Below the pieces are notes generated by a model that had not been told where the DNA came from, did no database searches, and saw only the letters and a program-made list of their open reading frames with translations. DNA of 64,000 nt from Corylus avellana (taxonomy: Eukaryota > Streptophyta > Magnoliopsida > Fagales > Betulaceae). The stretch covers positions 14,860,393-14,924,392 of the forward strand of contig NC_081550.1 in NCBI RefSeq assembly GCF_901000735.1. Direction: 5' to 3'. The position numbers and the translations under genes are program-made. Numbering within the stretch: position 1 is the first letter of the stretch; every line of letters starts with the position of its first letter. Positions 46,686-57,458 of this stretch are shown here, one piece after another.

Positions 46686-47647
46686 TCATGTTGAAGAAGT
46701 CTTAGTGCTCTCTTTCTTTCCCCGATGTAGCTCCTCTAGAACCTCAGTTTGCTCATCTTCTTCTTCCACCTTGTTGTTCTTAGAAGTGGAATCCAATAAG
46801 GCCTCAGCTTGCTCATGTATCATGTCAAGGTCCAGATCAAATTCATATTGAGCAAAGTGCTCTTCCAACGGATCCTCCAGACTTGGCTCACTAAACATCT
46901 CAGCTTGCTTAAGGAACTTGTCAAGATCCAAGTTAAACTCAAATTGATCAAAACGCTCATTCAATGGATCCTCAAGACTTGGCTCATTAGAAGCCTCAGC
47001 ATACTCAAGTAGCTTGTCCAGGTCTAGGTCACCTCCAAATTCATCAAAGCACTCTCCCAAAGGATCCTTAAGACTTGGCTCATTAGAAGTTTCAGCATGC
47101 TCAAGTAGCTTGTCCAGGTCTAGGTCACCTCCAATTTGATCAAAACGCTCTCCCATTGGATCCTCAAGACTTGGCTCACAAAAACTCTCCTCAACAGTTT
47201 CTTCTAAACTAGCATGCGCTTCTTCTAACGCATAATTCTTCAGAGGAAGTGTCTCTTCTTGGTATTGTTGAGGTGGAGAGGAATATGAATAGTCATATAT
47301 GGGAGATGGTTCCTTTTCATGAGCTATTATCTTGAAAATGGATTGCCTCAGACTGGGACTAAGACATGAATATGATTGACCATAGAACTGTGGAGATGGC
47401 TCCTCTCCATGAAGTTGTGGTGCTTGAATTTCAGGAGCTTGAGCTTGCCACGAAAGATTAGACTGTTGGCTCCATGACGGGTTATAGGAATCAAAATAGT
47501 GGTCGGTCCCTGGTCTGAGAACGATGTGTTCTTATACCCAAAAATTTTGTTAGAAATTTGTCTTATTATAAAACATTCTCTAACATGATGATAAGGGTCA
47601 TGGCATAAAGAACATGGTCCATGGGGTGTCGGAATGACTCCCCACAT
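46686..47647 (-). pseudogene. Gag-like gene of element B with acidic 32-residue tandem repeat
   Basis: Starts MWGVIPTPHGPCSLC (ATG 47645-47647) with zinc knuckle CSLCHDPYHHVREC (CX2CX4HX4C), a nucleic-acid-binding module. One base is lost near 47520 relative to element A, shifting the frame. The original frame resumes through YGQSYSCLSPSLRQSIFK and YDYSYSSPPQQYQEE. About four copies of a 32-residue repeat follow, of the form DPLGECFDEFGGDLDLDKLL (46871-47260). The frame stops at a TGA at 46686-46688 where element A reads on. No capsid domain lies before the knuckle, so it represents only the C-terminal part of a Gag. No function beyond packaging is inferred. Confidence 0.75.
46871..47255 (-). 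repeat. 96-bp in-frame tandem repeat
   Basis: GATCCTCAAGACTTGGCTCA-type units begin at 46871, 46967, 47063 and 47159, exactly 96 bases apart. Each codes for 32 residues rich in Asp, Glu and Leu. Element A has no such array. Confidence 0.9.
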
Positions 47648-48022
47648 GTGTGAAATTAAAAATAAAACCAAAAAGTTAAAATTAAAAAGGGAAAATAAAA
47701 AACGAAATTTAAAAATAAAACTTACTAATATGCAGACTTGAATGACCCTGCATGAAACAAAAGAAAAAAAAAATAATCAGATTTATAATTAGTGCAGTTA
47801 CTATGCTGCTCTCAGGATGTGCAATCGATCACACCATGAGGTGCGCTCGATCGCACTGGTGCGCTCAATCGCCCTAGTTGGGCGCTCGAGCGCACCTCCA
47901 GAGGCAAAATAGGAACTGCGAAAAAAACTAGAGAAAACAGAAAAATTTAAAACCAAAAAAAATTAAAGGAAAAAAAAATTCCAAACAAAATCAAACAATC
48001 CCCGGCAACGGCGCCAAAAACA
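47648..48022 (-). other. Leader and primer binding site of element B
   Basis: The minus-strand primer site TGGCGCCGTTGCCGGGGA (about 47999-48016) is complementary to the 3' end expected of tRNA-Asp, as in Athila-type elements. The leader to the gag ATG is T-rich with a cluster of GCGCTCGATCGCAC-type motifs at 47819-47900. Confidence 0.8.
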
Positions 48023-49393
48023 TGTTGTGCCAAATACTACCTAAATTAATAGATAATATTTAATACATTTTAACTTGCAAGTGCACAAGATCAAACAATA
48101 GTATAGAGCAGCAAGTATGAGGTCGATCCCACGGAGATTGTTGATTTTATCTAGAATTAATTAAAAATATCAACTTGTCACTGAATTGATATTGTAAAAA
48201 AATAAAAATAAAAAAATAAAAAGATAAATGAAAAAGGTAAAGGCAAGGCTTTGATATCCACCACTAATCATACTTAAATAATATAACAATATATCAATGA
48301 TTTGATCATGCTATATCTATCTAATGTTTATCAACCTAAGGGCATGGGTGTATACTCCTTAAGTTATAGATTTTCCTAAGCAAACAAGTTAGGCATGGGT
48401 GTATACTTTAACTCTTTTCTTTCCTAAAGGATTTAGCATGGTGTATACTAAATTGTTCTTTAGGAAAGCATATATTCTGTGGAAATCGACAAATACATGA
48501 GGCATAGGGCATAAACGTATACTCCCGGTTCCCCATGTTGATTAACCCAAGAACCCGGTGTGGATTTCTTTTGTTACTTATGTTAAACCCAGGACTCGGT
48601 CATCCAAATTGATTTAATTAACTAGTCCATACTATATGCATATAATGGCCAGTCACATACATATGAGGAATTCATGAAAATAATAATTAATCAAGTTAAA
48701 TATCATAACATGATCATCACAAAGGCGTCAATATTAAAATATTGAATAAGCATAATTAGGGCTTCAATCTAGCCCTCCTAAAGAATTAGTTACACATAAT
48801 GAAAATAAAACTAAAAAGAAAAGGGAAAGAAAGAACCGAAAGGTAGCCTCCAATTCCTTTCCCCAAAGTTGTGCCTTTTCCCAGGATGATGATTCTTAAG
48901 GTTTAGAGGTCTATTTATAAGCTTTACAAGTCCTTGACAAACTAGTAAACCTAGGAATTTCGTAGGGTTTTAATCCTATTACAATTTGGAGTTGGAAAAC
49001 CCTAATATGGAAATAGTAGCATTCTGGCTGCAACTTTGATGTGGCACCAGCGCACGGGTGCGCTTGATCACAACCCATGTGCTCTCGATCGCAAGTCTGC
49101 GATCGATCCTCTGTGTGTGGCGCTCGACCGCAGATGGCCGCTTCATGCTTTATCTTCTCAGGTAGTGCGCTCGATCGCAGGGAACCTGCGATCGATCGCA
49201 ATGGCAGGATCTCCAATTTTTTCCATTTTCTCTCTTTGAGCCCAAATCTTCCAGATTTACTTCATTTTCTTCCAAAAGCCTAAAAAAACATGGAAAACAC
49301 AAAAATGAACTAAAATGGCATGCATTAACAAAAACTAAAGGATTAAAACATGTAAGTTAATGGCTAAAAATATGAATATTTTAACACTTAACA
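48023..49393 (-). repeat. 5' LTR of element B
   Basis: 1371 bp, equal in length to the other LTR, with the same CGATCG cluster at 49070-49200. Frames at 48911-49283 are not genes. Confidence 0.88.
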
Positions 49394-49663
49394 TAGGCCA
49401 TCTCTTGATCATGGAATTGTGGAGCTCATTGACGGTTTGGCCACGTTTGTGGAGAACATGGCTGCTGCTTTGTTCTCGGGCACGTCTACACGTGGCTTGG
49501 TTCAATGCTGCAAGCTTGACCATGTTCTTTTAGTGAATGTGGCTTTCCTCATTGTACCTTCCTTTCCAGTTTTACCCTCGATGGGCCGGTTCAATCTTGG
49601 CCTGGGCCTTTTACTAGTGGGCTGGGCCCATTGGATTTTTATTGGCCGATCCATTACCCAACA
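49394..49663 (-). mobile_element. Tat-type gypsy LTR, 5' part
   Basis: On the minus strand it begins TGTTGGGTAATGGATCGGCC at 49663 and is cut at 49394 by element B. Joined to 42902-43214 it gives an LTR of about 580 bp. Confidence 0.65.
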
Positions 49664-49894
49664 GGATCCTTTCCAAGGCTGTGGTGTAAATTACTGCAAT
49701 GGATTGCGTTGTCTTTTTGCCTGTTTTGCTTATCTATAATTTTGATATGATTTTACTTTTTTATATATATTATCTTCAAACGTATTACATTGCCTGTAAT
49801 TTGTTATAAATAAAAATAAAAATAAATAAAGATTTTAGAGGGATTATTTGAAATGTAAATGCTTTAGACCCCACAAACAGAATGGTAGCCCATG

Positions 49895-50750
49895 TAGGGG
49901 TGTCAAAAAATACCGGGAAACTGGGGAACCAGTTCCGGTTCTGATTTTTCGCACCCGGTTATAACCGAGGTACCTGTTAAATATATAATTATATATTAAT
50001 AACCCTAGGGTGTTTATATTTGTTTGGTTGATTTGAAAGTGTAGGAAATTTGATGAAAAAATTTAGGGTTTAAGTTTTGGGTGATGGGGTAAATGATGGG
50101 TTTCGTTAATTTGATATTTTGGGGATTTTGAGTTGTGGGTTCCTCACTTCCTTTGCTTGATTTTGTCTATCCTCTGTTTCTCATTGAAAATCCGATTGTC
50201 GACACATCTAGAATAGGATCTGACAGCTAATTGTAGATTTAGGATCCGATTTCCTCATGTTGTAAACATGCATTCTGATGATAAAAAAAAGATGTTAACC
50301 TACGAAACTCAGTTAAATCAAAAGACACAGTTTCTACAATTCAGCTCATATCACCAAAAGCCAAAACTTTGTGAAACAAAACCATCATAAACTAAAAGCA
50401 ATAGAAAGAGAAAAACATATAGAGGCAGTGCCTGCACAAGTAGTATCTGTAGGTATAACACAATTTAACACATTACATGAGAATGTATCTATAAGACTTA
50501 TACATAACTGTATGAGCGACATTACTTGTCTTCAAATTCATACAAGGATTTCACAGGAAAAAAAATCCAAACCATGAAAAAAAAAAAAAAAAAAAAAATT
50601 TAAAAACCTGGTTATCCGGACCTACAAACCAGAACCAGTCGGTTAACCGGGACCCGGTTCCGATTTCTTAAAACCAATAACCGAAATACCTCGGTCTGGG
50701 TTTTCAGTTTTGGCCAATAACCATGATCTGGGACCGGGTGGACACCCCTT
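49895..50750 (+). mobile_element. hAT-type non-autonomous element
   Basis: Ends are TAGGGGTGTCAAAAAATACC and the inverse GGACCGGGTGGACACCCCT. Flanks share GCCCATG (49888-49894 and 50751-50757), with an eighth position differing. Sub-terminal GGTTCCGG/CCGGAACC motifs occur at both ends. The interior is AT-rich; the frame at 50371-50577 has no known domain. Confidence 0.78.
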
Positions 50751-50757
50751 GCCCATG

Positions 50758-52333
50758 GCAAAGCAATTTCCTAACCGATGTATTCACACGTTGATTGTGG
50801 AAATGGTTGGCTCTCGAAACCGTGTATATGATTTTACATCTCTTTTAATCATATTTTTTGCCCATAAAGAAAGCTTCGCATAAGACAAAAGGCAAGGGTT
50901 TGATTGCATTGCTGTCTGCTGAAATAGTAGCGTTTTTGTTGTTTTCTATGTATTATTCCATGAGAGTCCAATGAAAATCACAGTGACCACAACAATTTAA
51001 TGTGACTCATCCCATCCCAAACTTTCCGACTTTCAAACCACAAAACAGAATCAGTCATCAATTTCATTCATTTTTCCTGTAATTTGGACCGTTGTAAGTC
51101 ATTTCACAGAAGAAATCAGCAATGGGAATAAATAGCAAAAAAGAAAAAAGGCAAACCGATGGTATTGATTATAGTTTACTCATGTCCTCTGCGCAATTAT
51201 CTCACACGTTTGAACCCACAAAAACAGTCTGTAGCCACAAATCATTTGGGACACAGTTTCACCACACATCATCACCCCAAGCCCTCAATCATAATATGGT
51301 TGGTAATGTTTGTTGCATATTATTTGCAGGTCCACCACATTATTGAAATGAATACATGTTAAAAAGAGCCCAACCAACAACAGTTTTTGCATGGACGATA
51401 TTTGAGAGAGAATGGGAAACTAGATAAGCAGGAGAACAGAAACATTGAACCTCAACAAAAGGGCCACTTTAAGAGTGGAATGAGATGCGTGTAATTCACA
51501 TCTTACCACCTCATTGGAACCTCATCCTGACCACCACATTGTGGAACACATCAACCTAGGAAAAAAAAAAAAAAAAAAAAAGCCCCTCAACTGAGCTGAA
51601 AACACATGTATATATGGCCCCATAACCTGGTATTCATAAACTTCAAAATGCCAGCCTAAGTGAAGAATAAGCCAGAATCCTCACCACTATAAATTCATGA
51701 GTGAGCCAATTTATTCTTGAGTTGCAGCCTACAAAGCTCTTTAGTAAGAGCTGTGTCTCATGAGTTTGAAAAGAAAAGAAATGAGCAGTTACGAATAAAA
51801 GTATACACAACTACAACTTTTACAAGACGGAATGAAGCAAAAGTTACCTAATAGCAAAAGTATGAGTAGTGCGGGCTCTGTTTCTACAATCACTAAGATA
51901 CACCTAGTTATTGGAAGAAAACATTTCTTCCTTTTGGTGCAGAAAATGTGCAGTAAAAATGGGAAAGAGCGTGAAGCATTAAAAGATCAGGCACCAAAAA
52001 TTGAACATCATATAATTATGTAAAAGGCTTCTCAATTTATTGGTATAAATAAGTTGGCTGTGGATGAACTTTGACAGTTAAGACAGACAACAAAGCACTA
52101 ACCAAGTGACTCTACTTAGTCCCTCAAAAGCAAATAAAATGCAGAAACATGAAAGTAGAAATGCATTCAAATTCAAGCATGTTAAGAAAAGAACACCAAA
52201 TTTTCAGCTAGACAAAAGCTATCTCAGTGACAATTAATTCTAGTCAATAAGATAAATGCACACAGAAGCACCCTCAAGGCCCAGGTGGAACTGCAGATAC
52301 TGGAACCTTCCTTTCAGTCGATCCAACATATCT
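50758..52333. other. Spacer and F-box 3' side
   Basis: No gene is supported; the frames at 51122-51362 and 51832-52023 lack domains. Roughly 51700-52333 may contain the 3' untranslated region of the F-box/kelch gene on the minus strand. Confidence 0.45.
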
Positions 52334-53437
52334 TCAACAACCCATAATGGCACAGTTGTACACAAACACACCAACATGCTCTTTCACACCAAGAACCTTC
52401 CAATCCAAGGTTCCATCCTTGATCCCAGAATCAGGAGACCAAGAGTTGAGCACAATTCCTTCACCTTCGGGACCTCGTTGCCCGCCCACCACAAGAAGTT
52501 CCTCTCCACAAGCCTTGAAAGCCAGGCCCCAGCCATTTGCCAAATCAGCCCTGACTGGAAGCCTTCCCAACACATCCCAGGTGTTCTTCACTTTGTCATA
52601 CTTTTTAACCATGTTGGTCAAATGCTCTACTGCATATAACTGGTTATTCACAACTGCCACAAGAGGAGGAGCCTGAGTGGCCCTATTGGCAAATGGATAC
52701 ATATCATCTATTTTCCGCCATCTTCTCATCTGAGGATCATACTCCTCCCCACAAGTCAATGAAGCAGTGGGATTAGCCATTCCGCCCACTCCGCCAATCA
52801 CGTAGAATTTGCCATCCATAAAAAAGCCTGAGCATAATCTACGCGGGGTGTGCATGCTGGGTAACATTTCCCATGTACCTGATGAAGAGTCATATAATTC
52901 AGCAGATTGCAAAACATTCCCAATTTTATCACTGCCTCCAGCAACAATAGCAATCGAACCAAGGCTACTTGATCCGAATAAACAACGAGGGCGGTTCATC
53001 CCCGGACACTTAATCCAACTACAGTGTACCAAACTATACTTCCAAATAGCAAAATCCATCAACTCACGACCAAAGACCAACAATTCGCTACCCACAGCCA
53101 AGGACTCCTTATCAGCATGGTTAAAACACTCATCGCAAGGCATTTTAGGCAAAGTCATCCATTTCTTTCTCACAGGATCAAATGCCTCCCACCCCCTTGG
53201 ATCACAAACCAAATACACCCAATGCTCCACAAACCCCAACTGCTTTCTCAACTCATATAAACACCCACTTTTAATTAAATCATTAAACCTTGTATTAATA
53301 CATGATAACGAAGCATAGTCGGATCTACTTGCCAAAGCAAGGCAATTCAACGCAACATCATCAATAAGACCCGGGAGAAGCGAATCACTTGATCCGAATC
53401 GACATCGGCCATCATTCACTCCTCCCTCTGAATTCAT
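52334..53437 (-). CDS. F-box/kelch-repeat protein, At5g60570-like
   Basis: F-box/kelch proteins are substrate receptors of SCF ubiquitin ligases: the F-box binds SKP1 and the kelch propeller binds targets. The 367-residue product has an F-box at about 19-60 ([20 protein letters not shown]) and [20 protein letters not shown]. Kelch blades are marked by [32 protein letters not shown] and [16 protein letters not shown], and the C-terminus is [11 protein letters not shown]. It matches what I remember of Arabidopsis At5g60570 almost end to end. I chose ATG 53437 because it is the first ATG after an in-frame TAA; the open frame extends further only through a non-ATG codon. Single exon in the coding part; no lesion seen. 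Confidence 0.93.
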   Translation of the reverse strand: MNSEGGVNDGRCRFGSSDSLLPGLIDDVALNCLALASRSDYASLSCINTRFNDLIKSGCLYELRKQLGFVEHWVYLVCDPRGWEAFDPVRKKWMTLPKMPCDECFNHADKESLAVGSELLVFGRELMDFAIWKYSLVHCSWIKCPGMNRPRCLFGSSSLGSIAIVAGGSDKIGNVLQSAELYDSSSGTWEMLPSMHTPRRLCSGFFMDGKFYVIGGVGGMANPTASLTCGEEYDPQMRRWRKIDDMYPFANRATQAPPLVAVVNNQLYAVEHLTNMVKKYDKVKNTWDVLGRLPVRADLANGWGLAFKACGEELLVVGGQRGPEGEGIVLNSWSPDSGIKDGTLDWKVLGVKEHVGVFVYNCAIMGC

Positions 53438-54420
53438 TTTCGAAATAGCAGCGACTTCCTCCTCCACAAAAATAATCCCCACAAGCTTTGATTGTTATGT
53501 CAAAAACAAATCTTTACTATACCCCCCAAACAAAACCAATCAAATTTCTCATACAAAACTCAATCTTGACAAAGGACTCCAAAAACTTCTTCTATACCAC
53601 AATTCCTAAATATGCTTCCAACAGCCCGAAAACAAATACCGAGCTTTGCACGCAATCGGTCTCCATGTGTTTATTCTTTCCATCAATTCAACAAATTAAC
53701 GTATACCCGAAAAGAAATTTTCCATTTTTTTTTTTTTCCTCACATTCACCGAAACTAATGCAATCTCAGCTCAAACAATCGACTATGGAAACACATGCAT
53801 CCTCTCTATAAGATTCAGAGTTCTGATTATACCACCGAGTTATATGGATTTTCCGGCAAATTTTCTCAGCTGATTTCCAGCAATCCAAACAGAGTTATCT
53901 GAAATTCAATGAAAAACGAGAAATTAACACAAATATTACAAAACACGCAAAAGTATTCGGTTTGAACAGTACAAGAAGCAATAATAGTACTCCATTAGTA
54001 TTGCACAGGACGTTCGGATCCGGATTGAAACACAGAAACGCTATTCGGATCCAAATCGGATGATTATTCGGATCCGCCTTGGGCGGAGAGAAACAAAACG
54101 AACAGAGTTCGGAAGAGAGGATGAACGTTAAAAAAGGATGCCCGTACCGAAAAGTGTGAAAGCCGGGTCGGATCTCAGGACTCGGGTCGTCGCATATTGA
54201 GCCGGAAAATTGTTTCCGCCGAACATGTCGCCGGAGTCCGGCGAGTGAGAGAGAAAGGAGATACAGAGTGGTCTGAGATAACTTGGAAGAGAGACTGGGT
54301 TTGTTGAAAAGTGGGGGGTGGGTTATAAAAATGAAAAATATTGGGTCTGCTTGCAGTAATGACCCTACTTTTCTTCGTATTTGTGTATTTGTACTTTGTT
54401 TAATTACTATAAGCACTTTT
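53438..54420 (-). promoter_or_regulatory. F-box gene leader, probable leader intron and promoter
   Basis: GC-richer sequence at about 54020-54290 looks like a first non-coding exon. CGGTACGGGC-type donor sequence (minus strand, near 54147) suggests an intron in the 5' leader ending shortly before the ATG at 53437. The frames at 53488-53811 and 53895-54416 are not genes. Confidence 0.45.
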
Positions 54421-54690
54421 TAGTTCTTATCTTGTATGGCCTTTTGCATGACCATTATTATTATGGTTTATTTAATTAGGGTAATGGGTGATAAAAGCTC
54501 ACATTAAACCAATTTATTATATTATCTTTCTGTACCCATTTATTTTCTTCATGGTGGCAGTGTCTTCACGGCAGAGAGAACCTTGTATAAGAGCAGTTTG
54601 TAGAGTTTTTCTTTTTCTTTTTCTTTTTTTAAAAGAAAAATGTTTTGACATTATATAAATATAAGAATTGTTTTAGACTTTGTAAGAGTA

Positions 54691-55331
54691 TTTTTCTCAC
54701 TTCTATCAAGTAAATTTCAGGAACATGTGCAAAGCACACTCTCTCAGGCTAACCCTTTGGCGTTTACTATTTGTGCCATCGGTTGTTTGTTAATGTATTT
54801 ATCTTAATAACAAAAAAATAAAAACACAAACAATGTGGCTTAGGACGTGATTTTAGAAAACGCGGTTAAATATTTAGCAAAATTACAGTTTAACCTTTTA
54901 AATCGGAGTTTAGTCTTTTAAAATAGTGTATTTTCAAAAAGTCAGCTCTTTGCCAACGATGTGCTTTCAAATCACAATTTTTTAAAAAAATCAAATTCCA
55001 AACAATTTATTAAAATAGAAAAACACTAATGTTGATGATTAGTGTTTTTCTCACTCCTATCAGGTAAATCTAGAGAACATGTGCAAAAGCACACTCTCAA
55101 CCCTTGTCGCTCGGGCCAATCCTTCGGATTTTACTATTTTGTGCCATGAGTTGTTTGTTAATGTAAATAACAACAAAATAAAAACACAAACAACGTGATT
55201 TCAAAAAACACAGTTAAACATTTGACAAAATCACAGTTTAACCTTTTAAACCGGAGTTTAGCCTTTTAAAATAGTGCATTTTCAAAAAGTCGCCTATTTA
55301 TCCACGCTGTGCTTTCAAATCGCAAAAGCAG
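54691..55331. repeat. Two direct copies of about 290 bp
   Basis: Units at 54691-54983 and 55045-55331 share TTTTTCTCAC(T)TCTATC, GAACATGTGCAAA, TTGTTTGTTAATGTA, CAGTTTAACCTTTTAAA and GTGCTTTCAAATC, with scattered differences. They have no coding potential. This is either a segmental duplication or two related elements side by side. Confidence 0.8.
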
Positions 55332-57300
55332 TTAATCAAAATAAAAATTGTTGTGATTAGAAAAATTAAAAACCCAAATATATATAAATAGAAATTACCC
55401 AAATCACAAGGGATATTACTGCAACTAAGGCTTAAAAAGTACAAGTAATTCAAGACACATGCAGAGGGACATGAATGTGAGGTATGTATAATAATAATAA
55501 TAGAATGAGTTTGGAAGAAAAAAAGGATTATAAAGAGAAAGTGACTTAAGTGGAAGAAAAGAAAGGTGATTGGGTTGTCGCCACACTTCCCCCTCCTCCC
55601 TCCTATTAGGCCTAATGCAAATATATTAATCTTATAGATCATGGGTTAGTGGTAAAAAGATATTATTAAAAGATAAAAGTCATAGAAAAATGAGAAAAAC
55701 GATAAAACTGACCATCCCACGCCGCAACAAAAAAGGATTTGACCACTTCACATCTACACCAAACTTTTCAAGCTTCATCCCAAGCCATTGCAATTTTTGC
55801 AAATATATATATGAAACTGGTTTTTAGTTTTGTGTTTTGTTTACGTTGTTTGTTTGTTTTTTTGCTTCTTTTTTGTTGCCGTTGTTTTGTTGCGGAGACT
55901 TTTAGAACCGGAGAGATCATAGTTCTTCTTATCTAATGGCTTCGATTCGAAAGTCAGCAGTGCTCCTCTTTTAATGGCATCCAATCTGTTGTTGTTGTCG
56001 TCGTAGCTTTCAAGCTTGCCAAACTCTTGACATGATTCAAAATTTATGCGGCCTGTTTCTTAACTTTTAGCCTATGATACAAAGAATCGTGTCATTTTTT
56101 TTTTTACTCATTTCTTATTTGTTTTTTTTAAAAAAAAAAAAAAAAAAAAATTAAACACTGTATTTATGTTTGAATTTGTTGTCGAGAAGCCTACCACCAC
56201 CTTTTTTTTTTTTTTTTTTCTAATTAAAAAAGACAGGCATGGAATACCAATTGTAGCCTTGAAGTCTGACCAAGTCATATTCTAGTCCAGCCTCATCAAG
56301 ACATTAACGATATTCAAGACACTTAATACTAATAAGATTAAGAATTCCCATTTTGGGCGCCTAATGTTTTTCCCTTTATCTGCCCCAATTCTTCTCCTCC
56401 AACCATAATCATTAAGGTTTGATGCTGTTGTTTGAAACTTAATAGAAATTTTGACACATACACACATGGTAGTACAAAAGGAAAAAAAAGGCTACATATA
56501 GAGAACACTTTTTATCCGGGCCTTAATGATGGATGGTCCGACCTATAACCAAATTTATTCGCCAAGTCATATGCTACTCTATCAGCTTTTTCAGTACAAT
56601 TGAACCAATTCTGTAGGCCTTTACTCCCAACATATCGATCCACACTTGCAAGGAATTTTAGGGTATCCCTTAGATTCCATCCATAGCTTTCTTTAACTAA
56701 CTTCAATTCTATTCCATCATAATTTTTTTTTTTTTTCCATGAAAATAAAAACCCTAGTATAAGTTTTCAATGTACAATAAAAAGAGTACAAAAGCAAAAC
56801 AATTTTCTAAATCCTTAAGTTATGCCTTCAATTTATTCCCACCCCAAGTCTTCTTTTTGTCTTTTGAGCAAACAGCCAAACCCCTACAAGACACATTTGA
56901 AGTTCCTTTACCCGTTTAATTAGGATTTGCGTGTCGGATTTGAGTTGTGTCAATGTACGGTTATAAAACTATATAGGTCAACTCTAATATAATTTATTTA
57001 ATTAAATTGGTAACTCGTTAATTTTTATATGGGATTCGTGGGGTCGTGTCAAAAATTGTTCACCCTACTTTTAACTCCAAAATAAATAAAAATATAAACT
57101 TGATATGAATTCTCATTTTTCTCTTTAGCTCAATGCTTTTTGGTTACATAGCAACCACACCAATCCACCTCTACACGCTCTCTAGTCCAAAAGCCATTAT
57201 TGAATATGTAACACGCCCGTTTCACTTTTTAGAATATTTTTTCAAATTGAGAAGCATTTTAAAAAAGAGTTACAATCAAATACTCAAAAATGAGAAGTGA
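55332..57300. other. Gene-poor spacer
   Basis: AT-rich sequence with poly-A/T runs. A hAT-like fragment lies near 56915-57060 (GTGTCGGATTTGAGTTGTG, GGGGTCGTGTCAAAAATTG). The minus-strand frame at 56512-56706 is treated separately. No promoter or RNA gene recognised. Confidence 0.5.
56512..56706 (-). other. Unclassified small ORF
   Basis: 64 codons with protein-like composition (contains NLRDTLKFLASVDRYVGSKG and FNCTEKADRVAYDLANK). I do not recognise the family. It could be an exon fragment of a host gene or chance. Poly-T follows directly upstream of the ATG region, with no clear promoter. Confidence 0.25.
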
Positions 57301-57458
57301 TAGGGAGCCAAACAAATGAACCCATAAAAATTTTTAAACTGACGTGGCAATGGTTTTTAAATTAAAAAAAAAAATGCAGTTTTCTCTCCCTTATCTGCCA
57401 CTCACGCTCTGTCATGTTAGTTTAAAAAATTTTCTGAGTTCATTTGTTTGGCTCCCTA
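57301..57458 (+). mobile_element. MITE with TA target site
   Basis: TAGGGAGCCAAACAAATGAA and its inverse TTCATTTGTTTGGCTCCCTA bound 158 bp. Inverted similarity runs about 50 bp (TTTTTAAACTGACGTGGCA against TGACATGTTAGTTTAAAAAA-like). A TA dinucleotide at both ends suggests a Tc1/mariner-type site. Confidence 0.75.

Larger units (their letters stand above)
43215..49393 (-). mobile_element. Gag-only LTR retrotransposon B (TR-GAG-like), structurally complete
   Basis: Two 1371-bp LTRs (43215-44585 and 48023-49393) both start TGTTGTGC and end CACTTAACA on the plus strand. Flanks are TGGGC (43210-43214) and TAGGC (49394-49398), a 5-bp duplication with one change. On the minus strand the primer site TGGCGCCGTTGCCGGGGA follows the 5' LTR after six bases, and AAGTTTGGGGATG precedes the 3' LTR. 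The only coding potential is a gag-like frame; no protease, reverse transcriptase or integrase is visible in 3.4 kb of interior. It would need enzymes from another element. Confidence 0.88.

Noticed and set aside
53438..53482. N-terminal extension of the F-box protein
   Set aside because: The extension begins at a GTG with an in-frame stop just upstream; the first ATG is at 53437.
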